Shown here: positions 26,212 to 34,501 of the stretch, one piece after another
How positions within the stretch are numbered: position 1 is the stretch's first letter
Layout of the letters: each line of letters starts with the position of its first letter
From: Actinocrispum wychmicini
Lineage (GTDB): Bacteria > Actinomycetota > Actinomycetes > Mycobacteriales > Pseudonocardiaceae
Reading direction: 5' to 3'
Assembly: GCF_004345645.1 (NCBI RefSeq)
Contig: NZ_SLWS01000006.1
Coordinates: 496,001 to 560,000, forward strand
DNA: 64,000 nucleotides
Program-made: the position numbers and the translations under genes
Notes under the pieces: generated by a model
Told to the model about the DNA's origin: nothing
Databases searched by the model: none
What the model saw: the letters and a program-made list of their open reading frames with translations, nothing else

Positions 26212-27489
26212 TCATGCACCCGTCGCTGCAGGGACAGCGCGTTGCCTGTCCCCGCGTTTCGGGCCTACCGATAGGTTTGCTGCTGCCGTCCCCCAACTGG
26301 CTGCCAGGGTAGGCGCTGCGTGTGGACGCATGACTTCGCCCCAGCACGCTCCACCGCGAGTCGCGATGTTACGTGCCGCGTTGTGGTCGGCGTGCCCAAC
26401 GAAGCCACACCGGCCACACACAAACGACGCCTGGGAGCGCCGGTTGTTCTTGTCGACATAATTGCACTCGGACTGGGAACAGGTTTGCGAAGTGTAGGCG
26501 GGATCGACCTGCACGAACGCGATACCTGCCCGCTCGGCCTTGTCCGCCAGATACTGACCAAGCTGGGCGAACGACCAGGTGTGTAGCGTGGCCCGTTGGG
26601 GCTTGCGAAGCCGTACCCGTGCACGGATGCCGGTCAGTTCCTCGACGGCGATGCCGCGTCCGGTGCGTTGTGCCTCGGCCACGATGTTCTTGCTGATCTG
26701 ATGGTTCAGGTCGGCCGCGAACCGAGCCTCTTTGCGGCGCCGCTTCTTGAGCAACCTGCGAGCGGACGAGGTTTTCTTGCTTTGTAGCCGCTTCCGGATA
26801 CGTTGCTGGCGTTTCCGATAGCGGTTGAGGCGCGAGCCTGAAGCACGGTGGCCGTCACTGGTAGTGGCGATGTTGACAATCCCGAGGTCGATGCCAAGAA
26901 ACCCGGCGGGTTCCTGCAACGGAGCTTGCGGCACGTCGATGGTCGCGTGCAGCAGCCATTGGCCGTCGCGGTAGACCAAGTCGGTCTCGCCGATCGTGCT
27001 GGTTCGCAGCAGGGTCAGGTACGCAGGGCTGCCAAGTACGCGCAGGCTCCTCAGGCGTCCAGTGGCGGTCCAGATCGACACCGTGCCTTCTCGGCCGAGT
27101 TCGGGTAGTTGCCAGGACAGACAGCGCGCGTCGAACGGTTGCGCGGCATCCAACCGGAACACGATCGGCTTGGCCTCGACCATCCGTCGACGCTCCGACC
27201 CTTTGGGTCCGTAGTTCCGGGCACGAAGATTCGCGCGCAATGTGGCATAGGCGTCGGCGACCTTGCCGATGACCCGAATCGTGGGCTGCGCCGATATTCC
27301 GAACCGGTCCCGCAGCGTCCGATACCAGTGCTTCTGCGCGTCACGCTTATGCCATACCTGGTCGCGATGCATCTGCTTGGACAACCAGATCGCGGCCTGG
27401 TTGCAGATGTGCAAAGTCACCAAGAGCGCCGACGCCTGTGCCGGCGTTGGCAGCAACCTGACCTTCACAACCTGCTTCATCACGATCAT
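26212..27489 (-). CDS. tnpB: TnpB (RNA-guided nuclease, IS200/IS605 or IS1341 type), no TnpA nearby
   Basis: 425 residues from ATG 27489 (ATG 27480 is an alternative, giving MKQVVKVRLLPT). The N-terminal domain opens with the usual KVRLLPTPAQ. RuvC catalytic residues appear intact: Asp in LGIDLGIVNIA (about 225), Glu in AVEELTGIRAR (about 310), Asp in GHADHNAARNIA (about 392). The zinc ribbon has C-x4-C (TCSQSECNY) followed by CGRC, where most relatives have C-x2-C. The C-terminal ~35 residues are Gly/Ala-rich and overlap possible omegaRNA sequence. No transposase tnpA is present, so it is solitary. Confidence 0.93.
   Translation of the reverse strand: MIVMKQVVKVRLLPTPAQASALLVTLHICNQAAIWLSKQMHRDQVWHKRDAQKHWYRTLRDRFGISAQPTIRVIGKVADAYATLRANLRARNYGPKGSERRRMVEAKPIVFRLDAAQPFDARCLSWQLPELGREGTVSIWTATGRLRSLRVLGSPAYLTLLRTSTIGETDLVYRDGQWLLHATIDVPQAPLQEPAGFLGIDLGIVNIATTSDGHRASGSRLNRYRKRQQRIRKRLQSKKTSSARRLLKKRRRKEARFAADLNHQISKNIVAEAQRTGRGIAVEELTGIRARVRLRKPQRATLHTWSFAQLGQYLADKAERAGIAFVQVDPAYTSQTCSQSECNYVDKNNRRSQASFVCGRCGFVGHADHNAARNIATRGGACWGEVMRPHAAPTLAASWGTAAANLSVGPKRGDRQRAVPAATGA
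26215..26275 (-). ncRNA. Possible omegaRNA/right-end region of the tnpB element
   Basis: The last codons of tnpB form hairpins: GGGACAG (26231-26237) / CTGTCCC (26246-26252) with 8-nt loop, and CCTA (26264-26267) / TAGG (26272-26275). TnpB guide RNAs normally overlap the 3' end of tnpB and run through the right end; the guide portion would then fall in the gltX 5' region. Inference only. Confidence 0.35.
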
Positions 27490-27616
27490 TTTGCCACTGT
27501 CTACGTCACACGACGGAGCCTGGTGTCGGACGTACGCAGGCGAGGGGGCTTCCACCGATGGGCGATCGGGTGACAGGACCTTGACGTGACCACCCCGCAA
27601 GAGGAACCTACCCTTA

Positions 27617-27632
27617 TTCAACTAGCGTTGAA
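27617..27632. promoter_or_regulatory. Perfect palindrome upstream of the flavin monooxygenase
   Basis: TTCAAC TAGC GTTGAA, 19 bp before the start codon and just upstream of the ribosome site GAGGAGGGG (27636-27644). It may be a repressor operator or the left-end hairpin of the tnpB element. Confidence 0.4.
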
Positions 27633-27650
27633 ATAGAGGAGGGGTTCGAG

Positions 27651-28865
27651 ATGGAGCGCACGACCTGCGCGATCGTCGGAGGCGGACCGGCCGGGATGGT
27701 GCTGGGACTGCTGTTGGCCAGGGCCGGTGTCGACGTGACCGTGTTGGAGAAGCACGGCGACTTCCTGCGTGACTTCCGCGGCGACACCGTGCACGCGTCC
27801 ACCATCCGCCTGCTGGACGAACTGGGCCTGGGCCGGGAGTTCCGCAAGCTGCCGCACAGCGAACTGCGGACCGTGGGCATCCCTGGTCCGGACGGCACAC
27901 AGGTATTGGGCGACCTGAACCGGTTGCGGGCGCCGTACAACTACATCGCGATGGTCCCGCAATGGGACTTCCTTGACTTGCTGGCCGACGCGAGCAAACA
28001 GGAGCCCACGTACACGCTGCGGATAAACACCGAGGTCGTCGGCGTGCTGCGGGAAGGAAAGAAGGTCGTCGGTGTCCGGTATCGGACATCTGACGGCGTT
28101 GACGGCGAGCTGCGCGCGGACCTGACGGTCGCGTGTGACGGACGGCATTCGCTGCTGCGCGCGGAATCCGGACTGCGCCCGGAGACGTTCCCGGTGCCGA
28201 TGGACGTGTGGTGGTTCCGCTTGCCCAAGGACCAGGGGACCGCCACCGGCCTGCAGTTCGCCATGCGGGCGCACGAGTTCCTGCTGCAGATCGACCGCGG
28301 CGACTACTGGCAGATGGCGTACATCGCCAAGAAGGGTATGGACGCTCAGCTCAGGGCCGAAGGTGTGGCCAAGTTCCGGGACCGGGTCGTCGGCATCATG
28401 CCGGTTCTGGCGGACAGGATCGACGCGTTGACGAGCATGGCCGACGTCAAGGTGCTCGACGTGCAGCTGGACCGGCTGCACAAATGGCACATCGACGGGC
28501 TGCTGTGCATCGGGGACGCGGCGCACGCGATGTCACCGATCGGCGGTGTCGGCATCAACCTGGCCGTCCAGGACGCGGTCGCCGCAGCGGTGTTGCTGGC
28601 CCAGCCGTTGAAGGAGGGTCGGGTACGCGAAGCGGACCTGGCGAAGGTCCGCCGGCGCCGCTGGATGCCGATGGTGGTCATCCAGGGGCTGCAACGGTTC
28701 CTGCACAGCAAGCTGATGACGCCGGTGCTGACCGGCCAACGGGCCGACTACCCGGCCGCGCCCCTGGTGCTCACCAAGCTGTTCCCGCCGATCAGGGCGA
28801 TCCCGGCGTACATCGTGGCGATCGGTCCGCGGCCGGAGCACGCGCCTGAGTTCGCTCGGCGGTAG
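27651..28865 (+). CDS. FAD-dependent aromatic monooxygenase (PheA/TfdB-like)
   Basis: 404 residues, ATG 27651. FAD-binding motifs: AIVGGGPAGMVLGLLLARAG (GXGXXG), the DG motif VACDGRHSLLRAESG (about residue 160), and GDAAHAMSPIGGVGINLAVQD (about 287). Class A flavin hydroxylases use NAD(P)H to hydroxylate phenolic or polyketide substrates; the substrate here is unknown. It lies, with tnpB, between gltX and FAH, which are neighbours in related genomes, so it is probably acquired. Its stop abuts the FAH stop with no spacing. Confidence 0.88.
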   Translation: MERTTCAIVGGGPAGMVLGLLLARAGVDVTVLEKHGDFLRDFRGDTVHASTIRLLDELGLGREFRKLPHSELRTVGIPGPDGTQVLGDLNRLRAPYNYIAMVPQWDFLDLLADASKQEPTYTLRINTEVVGVLREGKKVVGVRYRTSDGVDGELRADLTVACDGRHSLLRAESGLRPETFPVPMDVWWFRLPKDQGTATGLQFAMRAHEFLLQIDRGDYWQMAYIAKKGMDAQLRAEGVAKFRDRVVGIMPVLADRIDALTSMADVKVLDVQLDRLHKWHIDGLLCIGDAAHAMSPIGGVGINLAVQDAVAAAVLLAQPLKEGRVREADLAKVRRRRWMPMVVIQGLQRFLHSKLMTPVLTGQRADYPAAPLVLTKLFPPIRAIPAYIVAIGPRPEHAPEFARR

Positions 28866-29636
28866 CTACTTGGCGACGACCGGGTTGGTGAGGGTGCCGA
28901 TGCCCTCGACCGTCACGGACACCGACTGTCCCGCGGTCATCGGCCCCACACCGGCCGGGGTGCCGGTGAGGATCACGTCACCGGGCAGCATGGTCATCAC
29001 CCGGGTGACCCACTCGACCAGCAGCGGCACGTCGTGCAGCAGCAGGGACGTCCGGGCGTCCTGCTTGACGTCGCCGTCCAGCTCGGTCCGGATCGCGACG
29101 TCGTCCGGGTCCAGTGCGGTCTCCACCCAGGGACCCAGCGGGCAGAACGTGTCGTGGCTCTTGCCTCGGGTCCACTGGCCGTCGGCGCGCTGCTGGTCGC
29201 GCGCGGTCACGTCGTTGCCGATGGTGTAGCCGAAGATCACCGAGGCCGCGTTCTCCGCCAGGACGTCCTTGCACTGCTGGCCGATGACCACCGCCAGCTC
29301 GCCCTCGAAGTCCACTCGGGACGAGTCGGCCGGCAGCCTGATCGGCGAGTTCGGGCCGATCACCGAGGTGGACGGCTTGATGAACATCACCGGGTCGGCC
29401 GGTGGCTCACCACCCATCTCCTTGGCGTGGTCGGCGTAGTTCTTGCCGATGCACACCACCTTGGTCGGCAGCACGGGCGCGAGCAGCCGAACGTCCGCCA
29501 GCGGCCAGTGCCGGCCGGTGGGGGTGGGCTTCACGAACGGCTGCTCGGCGATCTCCAGCGCGACTTCCTGGCCGTCGGCGTCGCCCAGCGCGGCGAACGC
29601 GAACCCTTCGGAATGAGCAATACGAGCGATGCGCAC
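28866..29636 (-). CDS. Fumarylacetoacetate hydrolase-family protein
   Basis: 256 residues. The FAH catalytic core is clear: KNYADHAKEMGG (about residue 66), metal ligands in DFEGELAVVIG (two Glu) and Asp in GYTIGNDVTARDQQ, then GKSHDTFCPLGPW and ILTGTPAGVGPM. Members hydrolyse or isomerise acylpyruvates and related 2-oxo acids. The actinobacterial orthologue normally sits directly upstream of gltX; here tnpB and a monooxygenase separate them. Confidence 0.93.
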   Translation of the reverse strand: MRIARIAHSEGFAFAALGDADGQEVALEIAEQPFVKPTPTGRHWPLADVRLLAPVLPTKVVCIGKNYADHAKEMGGEPPADPVMFIKPSTSVIGPNSPIRLPADSSRVDFEGELAVVIGQQCKDVLAENAASVIFGYTIGNDVTARDQQRADGQWTRGKSHDTFCPLGPWVETALDPDDVAIRTELDGDVKQDARTSLLLHDVPLLVEWVTRVMTMLPGDVILTGTPAGVGPMTAGQSVSVTVEGIGTLTNPVVAK

Positions 29637-29683
29637 GGCCCAACCCTAACCGAGCTGGGGTGACCGGCGAGGATTGCGGCCGG

Positions 29684-31903
29684 ATGCCCGAAAGTGTGCC
29701 CGCGACGATCGCCGGCGCACGCCCGTCCGGGGTGAGGATTGTCCCGGTGGGAGGCGTGATCCGAGTTCGTGGCGTCGCGGCCGGGCTGGCCGCGGCGGTC
29801 GTGGTCGGCGTGCTCGTGGTTGCCGGCACCAGTGCCCCGACGCGGCAGGTGCGGCTGCTGTCCGGCGCGGCGTGGCTGGCGTCGGCCAAGGTCGGCCAAC
29901 TGACGTTGCTGGACGGCGCGACGGCCGAGGTGTCCGCCCAGTTGCAGGTCGCCTCGGCCGACGACCAGCTTGCCGTCGCACAGCTGGGATCCACCGCTTA
30001 CGCCGTGGACCAGACCACCGGGACGGTCCGTCGGGTGGACGGCGCGACCTTCGCGGCCACCCCGCCGCGGGCGCCGGTCCCGGACGCGCACGCCGGCCTG
30101 ACCGCGGTCCCCGGCGCCACCGACCTGTACATATTGGACACTCAGCGGGGGGTGCTGGCCAACGCGGACCCGCACACCCTCGACCGCCGTGGCGACCTGT
30201 TGTCGGTCGCCGGCCGGCTCGGGCCCGGGACGGTCACCGTGGACGACAGCGGGACACTCTGGGCGATCGACACGGCCACCGGCGACCTCAACCGGATCGC
30301 CGGCGGCACCAGGACCGTCCAGCACGGGATGACCAAGCCCGGCACCAGTTTCGTGACGATCGCGAACGGCCATCCGGTCGTCGTCGACACGACCGGCCGC
30401 AAGGCCATCGTCGTGGACAAGGACAGCGGACGCGCCGGCCGGACGCTCGATCTGGACCTGCGTCCCGACGACACCGTGCGGATCAGCGGCTCACCGCACA
30501 GCGAACGGATCTACGTCGTCGCCGAACGTGGCGTGCTCGACATCTGCGACCTCGGCGGCGGCCGCTGCGACAGTGTGGTCCCGTTGGCCAAGGGCCACGA
30601 GTTCGGGGCGCCGGTGGACAGCGGCGACCGGGTGTTCGTGCCGGACTACTCCACCGGCGAGGTGTGGATCGTCGACCTCGGCGACCACCGGCTGGTGGCC
30701 CGGCCGATGGTGCTGCCCCCGATCGGCCCGTTCCAGCTACTCGTCCGGGACGGCGTGGTGTTCTACAACGACCCCGGCTCGGAGAAGGCCGGCGTCATCC
30801 GGCTCGACGGGGCCGTCACGCCGACCGCGAAGTACGACCCGGGCAATCCCCGCAAGGGCCTGACCGCGCCTGGCGGCACGATCACCATCGACACGCAGCC
30901 CGCGCCGCCGTCCACCGGCAAGCCGGCGCCCGACAACCCACGGTCCCAGCAACCGTCTTCCCAGCAACCGTCTTCGCAGCAACAGGTTCCCAGCACGAGC
31001 CAGCCGGACCAGCCGCCGGTGGAGCCGCCGCCGTCCGTACCCGACCCGACGTCGGATCCCAGACCGCCGCCCTCGTCGGATCCCGGCAAGCCGCCGCTGG
31101 AGTTGAAGATCACGATGAGCGACACGACACCGACAGCGCACCAACAGGTCGCCTTGACGGTGTCCGGCGCCGCGATCGACCAGGCCACATGGTCCTTCGG
31201 CGACGGCGGAACCGCGACCGGCATCTCCGTGAACCACACCTGGACCGCCGCGCGGAACACGCCGTATCTGGTGGCCGTCAACGTGACCACCACAGACGGC
31301 CGGCAGGGCACTGTGTCCGTTCAGGTGCCCGTGTCCGACGTCCCGAAGGCCAAGCTCACCGTCCGCGTGACCGGCGACGGTGTCGTCGCGGGCAGCGGAA
31401 TCAGTTGTCCCGGCGGACAATGCACCATCACTGTCGACCAGGGCACGACCGTCACGCTCAAGGCGACCTCGGGACAGACGGCCACGTTCAGCGGTTGGGG
31501 CGACGCCTGTGCCGGCCGCCCTGGCGACACGTGCCAGCTGTCGCTGACCAACGACACCTCGGTCTCGGCCGCGTTCCAGGAGAAGCCGACAGTCACGCTG
31601 ACGCTGCAGTCAGCCAAAGCCAACCCCAGCGGCGGTCCCATCAGCGGTCGGATCCACGGCACGAGCCCCGGTGACTTCTCCTGTCAACTGCCGTGCGCCG
31701 GCGCGTTCCCGTTGCACCTGGGCGACCAGGTCACCTTGGTCGCCGAAGGCGCGTTCAAGAACGTGGGCGGGATTCCCACCCAAACCAAGTTCGTCCGCTG
31801 GGAGGGCGGACCGTGCGACCAGAGCACGGCCCTGTCGTGTTCCTTCCAGCTCAGCGGGAACGTCACGATCACCGGCTTCTTCATCCAGGTCGGCAACGCC
31901 TAG
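29684..31903 (+). CDS. Membrane-anchored beta-propeller/PKD-domain surface protein
   Basis: 739 residues if started at ATG 29684 (GTG 29660 is an alternative). One membrane segment follows a short cytoplasmic tail (about 27-48, VAAGLAAAVVVGVLVVAG). Residues ~60-390 look like a YncE-like beta-propeller (repeats such as LYILDT, LWAIDT, VWIVDL). A Ser/Gln/Pro linker (about 410-475) leads to a PKD domain (ATWSFGDGGTATG, about 510) and then to two C-terminal beta modules with paired cysteines (SCPGGQCTI, GWGDACAGRPGDTC, CQLPCAG, GGPCDQSTALSC). Function unknown; the layout suggests extracellular binding. It is convergent with cimA and the two stop codons overlap in a CTAG. Confidence 0.8.
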   Translation: MPESVPATIAGARPSGVRIVPVGGVIRVRGVAAGLAAAVVVGVLVVAGTSAPTRQVRLLSGAAWLASAKVGQLTLLDGATAEVSAQLQVASADDQLAVAQLGSTAYAVDQTTGTVRRVDGATFAATPPRAPVPDAHAGLTAVPGATDLYILDTQRGVLANADPHTLDRRGDLLSVAGRLGPGTVTVDDSGTLWAIDTATGDLNRIAGGTRTVQHGMTKPGTSFVTIANGHPVVVDTTGRKAIVVDKDSGRAGRTLDLDLRPDDTVRISGSPHSERIYVVAERGVLDICDLGGGRCDSVVPLAKGHEFGAPVDSGDRVFVPDYSTGEVWIVDLGDHRLVARPMVLPPIGPFQLLVRDGVVFYNDPGSEKAGVIRLDGAVTPTAKYDPGNPRKGLTAPGGTITIDTQPAPPSTGKPAPDNPRSQQPSSQQPSSQQQVPSTSQPDQPPVEPPPSVPDPTSDPRPPPSSDPGKPPLELKITMSDTTPTAHQQVALTVSGAAIDQATWSFGDGGTATGISVNHTWTAARNTPYLVAVNVTTTDGRQGTVSVQVPVSDVPKAKLTVRVTGDGVVAGSGISCPGGQCTITVDQGTTVTLKATSGQTATFSGWGDACAGRPGDTCQLSLTNDTSVSAAFQEKPTVTLTLQSAKANPSGGPISGRIHGTSPGDFSCQLPCAGAFPLHLGDQVTLVAEGAFKNVGGIPTQTKFVRWEGGPCDQSTALSCSFQLSGNVTITGFFIQVGNA

Positions 31904-33531
31904 GACACTGGCTGTTCGACGCGCAGCGCCTTGTGCACCAAGGCGTCGCACAACGCCAGCCAGGACGCCTCGACGATGTTGCCGTGCACACCCACGGTCG
32001 TCCACTCCCGGCGACCGTCCGTGGACTCGACGAGCACCCGGGTCACCGCGTCCGTTCCCGGGTGGTCGGTGAGGATCCGGACCTTGTAGTCGGCCAACTC
32101 GACCTGGTCCAGCCACGACAGGTGCGGCAGCAGCGCCTTGCGCAGGGCGGCGTCCAGCGCGTGCACCGGGCCGTTGCCTTCGGCGGTCGCGATCATCCGC
32201 TCCCCCGCCACGTGCACCTTCACCGTCGCCTCGGACACCACCGTGCCGTCGACGTGGTGGTCCAGGATGACCCGGTAGGACTCAAGGACGAACGGCGGAG
32301 CGTCCACAGCGGAGTGTTCGGCCTCGGCGACCTCCCCGCGCAGCAGCAGTTCCAGCGACGCGTCCGCGGCCTCGAAGGACCAGCCACGGGCCTCAAGGTG
32401 CTTCACCTTCCGCACCGCGCTGGTCAACGCCTCCGGCCGGCCGGCCAGGTCCACCCCGAGTTCACGTCCCTTGAGCTCAAGGCTCGCCCGACCGGCCATC
32501 TCGGTGACCAGTACCCGCATGCTGTTGCCGACGACGCCCGGATCGATGTGGTTGTACAGCTCCGGGTCGACCTTGATCGCGCTCGCGTGCAGCCCCGCCT
32601 TGTGGGCGAAGGCCGAGGACCCGACGTAGGCCTGGTGGGTGTCGGGTGCGATGTTCGCGATCTCGGCAAGGGCATGGGAGACCCGGGTGAGCTCGGCGAC
32701 ACTTCCGGTGGGTAGCACCGACATCCCGAGCTTGGTCACCAGGTTCCCGACGACGGCGAACAGGTCGGCGTTGCCGGCCCGTTCCCCGTAACCGTTGGCG
32801 GTGCACTGCACATGGCTCGCGCCCGCCTGTACCGCCGCGACGGAGTTCGCGACGGCGCATGAGGTGTCGTCCTGGCAGTGGATCCCGACCCGCAGGCCGG
32901 TTCGCGCCACCACCTCGCCGACAGTCTCGGCCAGCCGCAACGGCAACTGGCCTCCGTTGGTGTCACACAGGACGACGACGTCCGCGCCGCCCTCCCCGGC
33001 CGCCGTGAGCACCCTGAGCGCACAGTCCGGGTCGAACGCGTATCCGTCGAAGAAGTGTTCCGCGTCAAGGAACACCCGCCGCCCTTCCTGCACGAGGAAC
33101 GCGACCGTGTCCCTGACCATGGCGCACGCCTCGTCCACATCGGTCCGCAGGGCGCGTTCGATGTGCCGCCGGTCGGACTTCGCGACCAACGTGACAGCCG
33201 GCGCCAACGAGTCCAGCAGGGCACGAACCTGCGGGTCCTCTTCGGCTTTGGTGCCGGCCTTGCGCGTGGATCCGAACGCCACGAGCACCGCGTGCTTGAG
33301 CGGCAACTCCCCCTGCGCCGCCTTGGCGAAGAACTCGGTGTCCTTCGGCAACGCCCCCGGCCAGCCCCCCTCGATGAACCCGACCCCCAGATCGTCCAGC
33401 AGGCGAGCCACCGCGAGCTTGTCGGCCACCGAGTACGAGATGCCCTCCCGCTGGGCCCCGTCGCGCAACGTCGTGTCGTACACGTGGAACTCGTCGCCGA
33501 GCGGGGTGCCGGCCGGGGTCGTGCGGCTCAC
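31900..33531 (-). CDS. cimA: Citramalate synthase
   Basis: 543 residues from GTG 33531 with GGAGA upstream. It condenses pyruvate and acetyl-CoA to (R)-citramalate, the threonine-independent route to 2-oxobutyrate for isoleucine. The LeuA-like TIM barrel begins YDTTLRDGAQREGISYSV; metal-binding GIHCQDDTSCAVANS and GNADLFAVV follow. The C-terminal regulatory LeuA dimer domain is present (about 410-540). It is preceded by an Ile-rich leader and attenuator, fitting isoleucine control. Confidence 0.93.
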   Translation of the reverse strand: MSRTTPAGTPLGDEFHVYDTTLRDGAQREGISYSVADKLAVARLLDDLGVGFIEGGWPGALPKDTEFFAKAAQGELPLKHAVLVAFGSTRKAGTKAEEDPQVRALLDSLAPAVTLVAKSDRRHIERALRTDVDEACAMVRDTVAFLVQEGRRVFLDAEHFFDGYAFDPDCALRVLTAAGEGGADVVVLCDTNGGQLPLRLAETVGEVVARTGLRVGIHCQDDTSCAVANSVAAVQAGASHVQCTANGYGERAGNADLFAVVGNLVTKLGMSVLPTGSVAELTRVSHALAEIANIAPDTHQAYVGSSAFAHKAGLHASAIKVDPELYNHIDPGVVGNSMRVLVTEMAGRASLELKGRELGVDLAGRPEALTSAVRKVKHLEARGWSFEAADASLELLLRGEVAEAEHSAVDAPPFVLESYRVILDHHVDGTVVSEATVKVHVAGERMIATAEGNGPVHALDAALRKALLPHLSWLDQVELADYKVRILTDHPGTDAVTRVLVESTDGRREWTTVGVHGNIVEASWLALCDALVHKALRVEQPVS

Positions 33532-33563
33532 GGTGTCTCCTGGGATGTCTTTGCCGGACAAAC

Positions 33564-33591
33564 AAAAAACCTCCCGCAGGATGCAGGAGGT
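33564..33591 (-). terminator. Attenuator (Rho-independent terminator) in the cimA leader
   Basis: In the mRNA: ACCUCCUGCA (33591-33582), loop UCC, UGCGGGAGGU (33578-33569), then a U-run to 33564. The 10-bp stem has one U-G pair. It ends 33 nt before the cimA start codon. A second hairpin (33600-33624) contains the leader stop codon in a bulge. Confidence 0.8.
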
Positions 33592-33617
33592 CGGCGCGCC
33601 GGGTTCGAGAGTTCGAA

Positions 33618-33662
33618 CTACCCGACGCGCTGGTCGATAATGATCACGGCGAACGCGGTCAT
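33618..33662 (-). CDS. cimA leader peptide (MTAFAVIIIDQRVG)
   Basis: 14 codons with three consecutive isoleucine codons (ATC ATT ATC) plus two Val codons, ending TAG 27 nt before the attenuator stem. The -10 box CAGGAT lies 7 nt from the ATG, so the transcript probably starts at or next to the ATG (leaderless). An in-frame ATG at 33671 overlaps the -10 box and is unlikely. Ribosome stalling at Ile codons during isoleucine shortage would favour anti-termination into cimA. Confidence 0.75.
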   Translation of the reverse strand: MTAFAVIIIDQRVG

Positions 33663-33669
33663 GCGAGGC

Positions 33670-33699
33670 ATCCTGCCACACCCACGTCCGCAGTACCAA
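33670..33699 (-). promoter_or_regulatory. Promoter of the cimA leader
   Basis: On the minus strand TTGGTA (33699-33694), 18-bp spacer, CAGGAT (33675-33670), 7 nt before the leader ATG. Between here and 33934 I see no other gene. Confidence 0.5.
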
Positions 33700-33933
33700 A
33701 CCTCGGGCACCCTTCCCACCAACTGAGAGCCCAACGTCATTGCCGGAGGTGCTTCCGCACGGCCGCAAGATGAGCGTCCCCGTGCGCGCAGTCGACGACG
33801 GGGAGAACGGGCAACCCGATGATCGGGCCTACCAAGGTGTTGGCCTGATGGCAAAGGGATTCAGCGGCCCGTCGACGTCAAGGAACAGGACCGGCCGCAC
33901 ACGACCATGATGCCAGGACGGCCGACCGCGCCG

Positions 33934-34140
33934 GTCGCCGTCACCTACCGTGACGGCGACCTACGTGGGTACTACGCTGTTGTCCGGGATGTGTTCGAGG
34001 AGACCAGGGCGGCCAGGCGGTCGCCGATCGCGTACGTGCCTCCTGGTGCGGCGTGGTCACGGGTGGCCAGGTCGAAGGCCACCGCCCCGAGCGGAATCGC
34101 GTCGTGTTCCCGGAGCTCACCGAGGACCGGTTCCGGCAGC
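33934..34140 (-). pseudogene. leuB: Truncated, internally deleted copy of leuB
   Basis: 33934-34084 matches 34791-34940 (terminator and C-terminal codons of leuB) with one substitution and one inserted base; 34085-34140 matches 35673-35728 with three substitutions. The 732 bp between are missing, and the junction falls in CCACCG, which occurs at both break points (34935-34940, 35667-35672). The N-terminal part is absent, so no functional enzyme can be made. About 98% identity implies a recent event. Confidence 0.9.
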
Positions 34141-34152
34141 TATTGTGTTCGC

Positions 34153-34500
34153 ATGGCCACTCCCGCCGCGCCGATGCCAGATCCTGAACCGATTCCAGCT
34201 CTACTCTCACCGAACGCTCCGCGTGCGATCAGCGATGCGCTCATCGATGAGGAGCGAACTGAGTTCAAGCGCCGGTACGCCGAGGAGATGGCCACCGCGG
34301 CCCGCACGCTCGACCTCACCGGCGTCCTCAAAGTGCTCGACGCCTACCGCCAGATTGCTGTCGTCACCCAACAGCAGGGCGTCGAGGTCCACCGACGCAT
34401 GCTGGCCAAAGCCGCCGAGATCGCACGCACCGGTCACAATCCCGACGCTGTGCCGCTTGAGGACATGAAGGCACTGATCCGCGAGCGGCTGGGCCGGTAG
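34153..34500 (+). CDS. Antitoxin-like protein (DUF6247-like), first copy
   Basis: 115 residues from ATG 34153; the frame extends into the leuB remnant but that part is not related. Predicted all-helical after a Pro-rich start: ALIDEERTEFKRRYAEEM, LDLTGVLKVLDAYRQ. It resembles the protein at 47722-48051 (ALLSEDRAKFDTEYERAL, LDLTELFKTLERWRR). It is directly followed by a RelE-like gene, the arrangement of a type II antitoxin; DUF6247 membership is from memory of the pattern and not certain. Confidence 0.7.
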   Translation: MATPAAPMPDPEPIPALLSPNAPRAISDALIDEERTEFKRRYAEEMATAARTLDLTGVLKVLDAYRQIAVVTQQQGVEVHRRMLAKAAEIARTGHNPDAVPLEDMKALIRERLGR

Positions 34501-34501
34501 T

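Noticed and set aside
33907..34152. N-terminal extension of the first antitoxin-like gene
   Set aside because: That DNA is the leuB remnant read on the opposite strand; the paralogue at 47.7 kb has no such extension.
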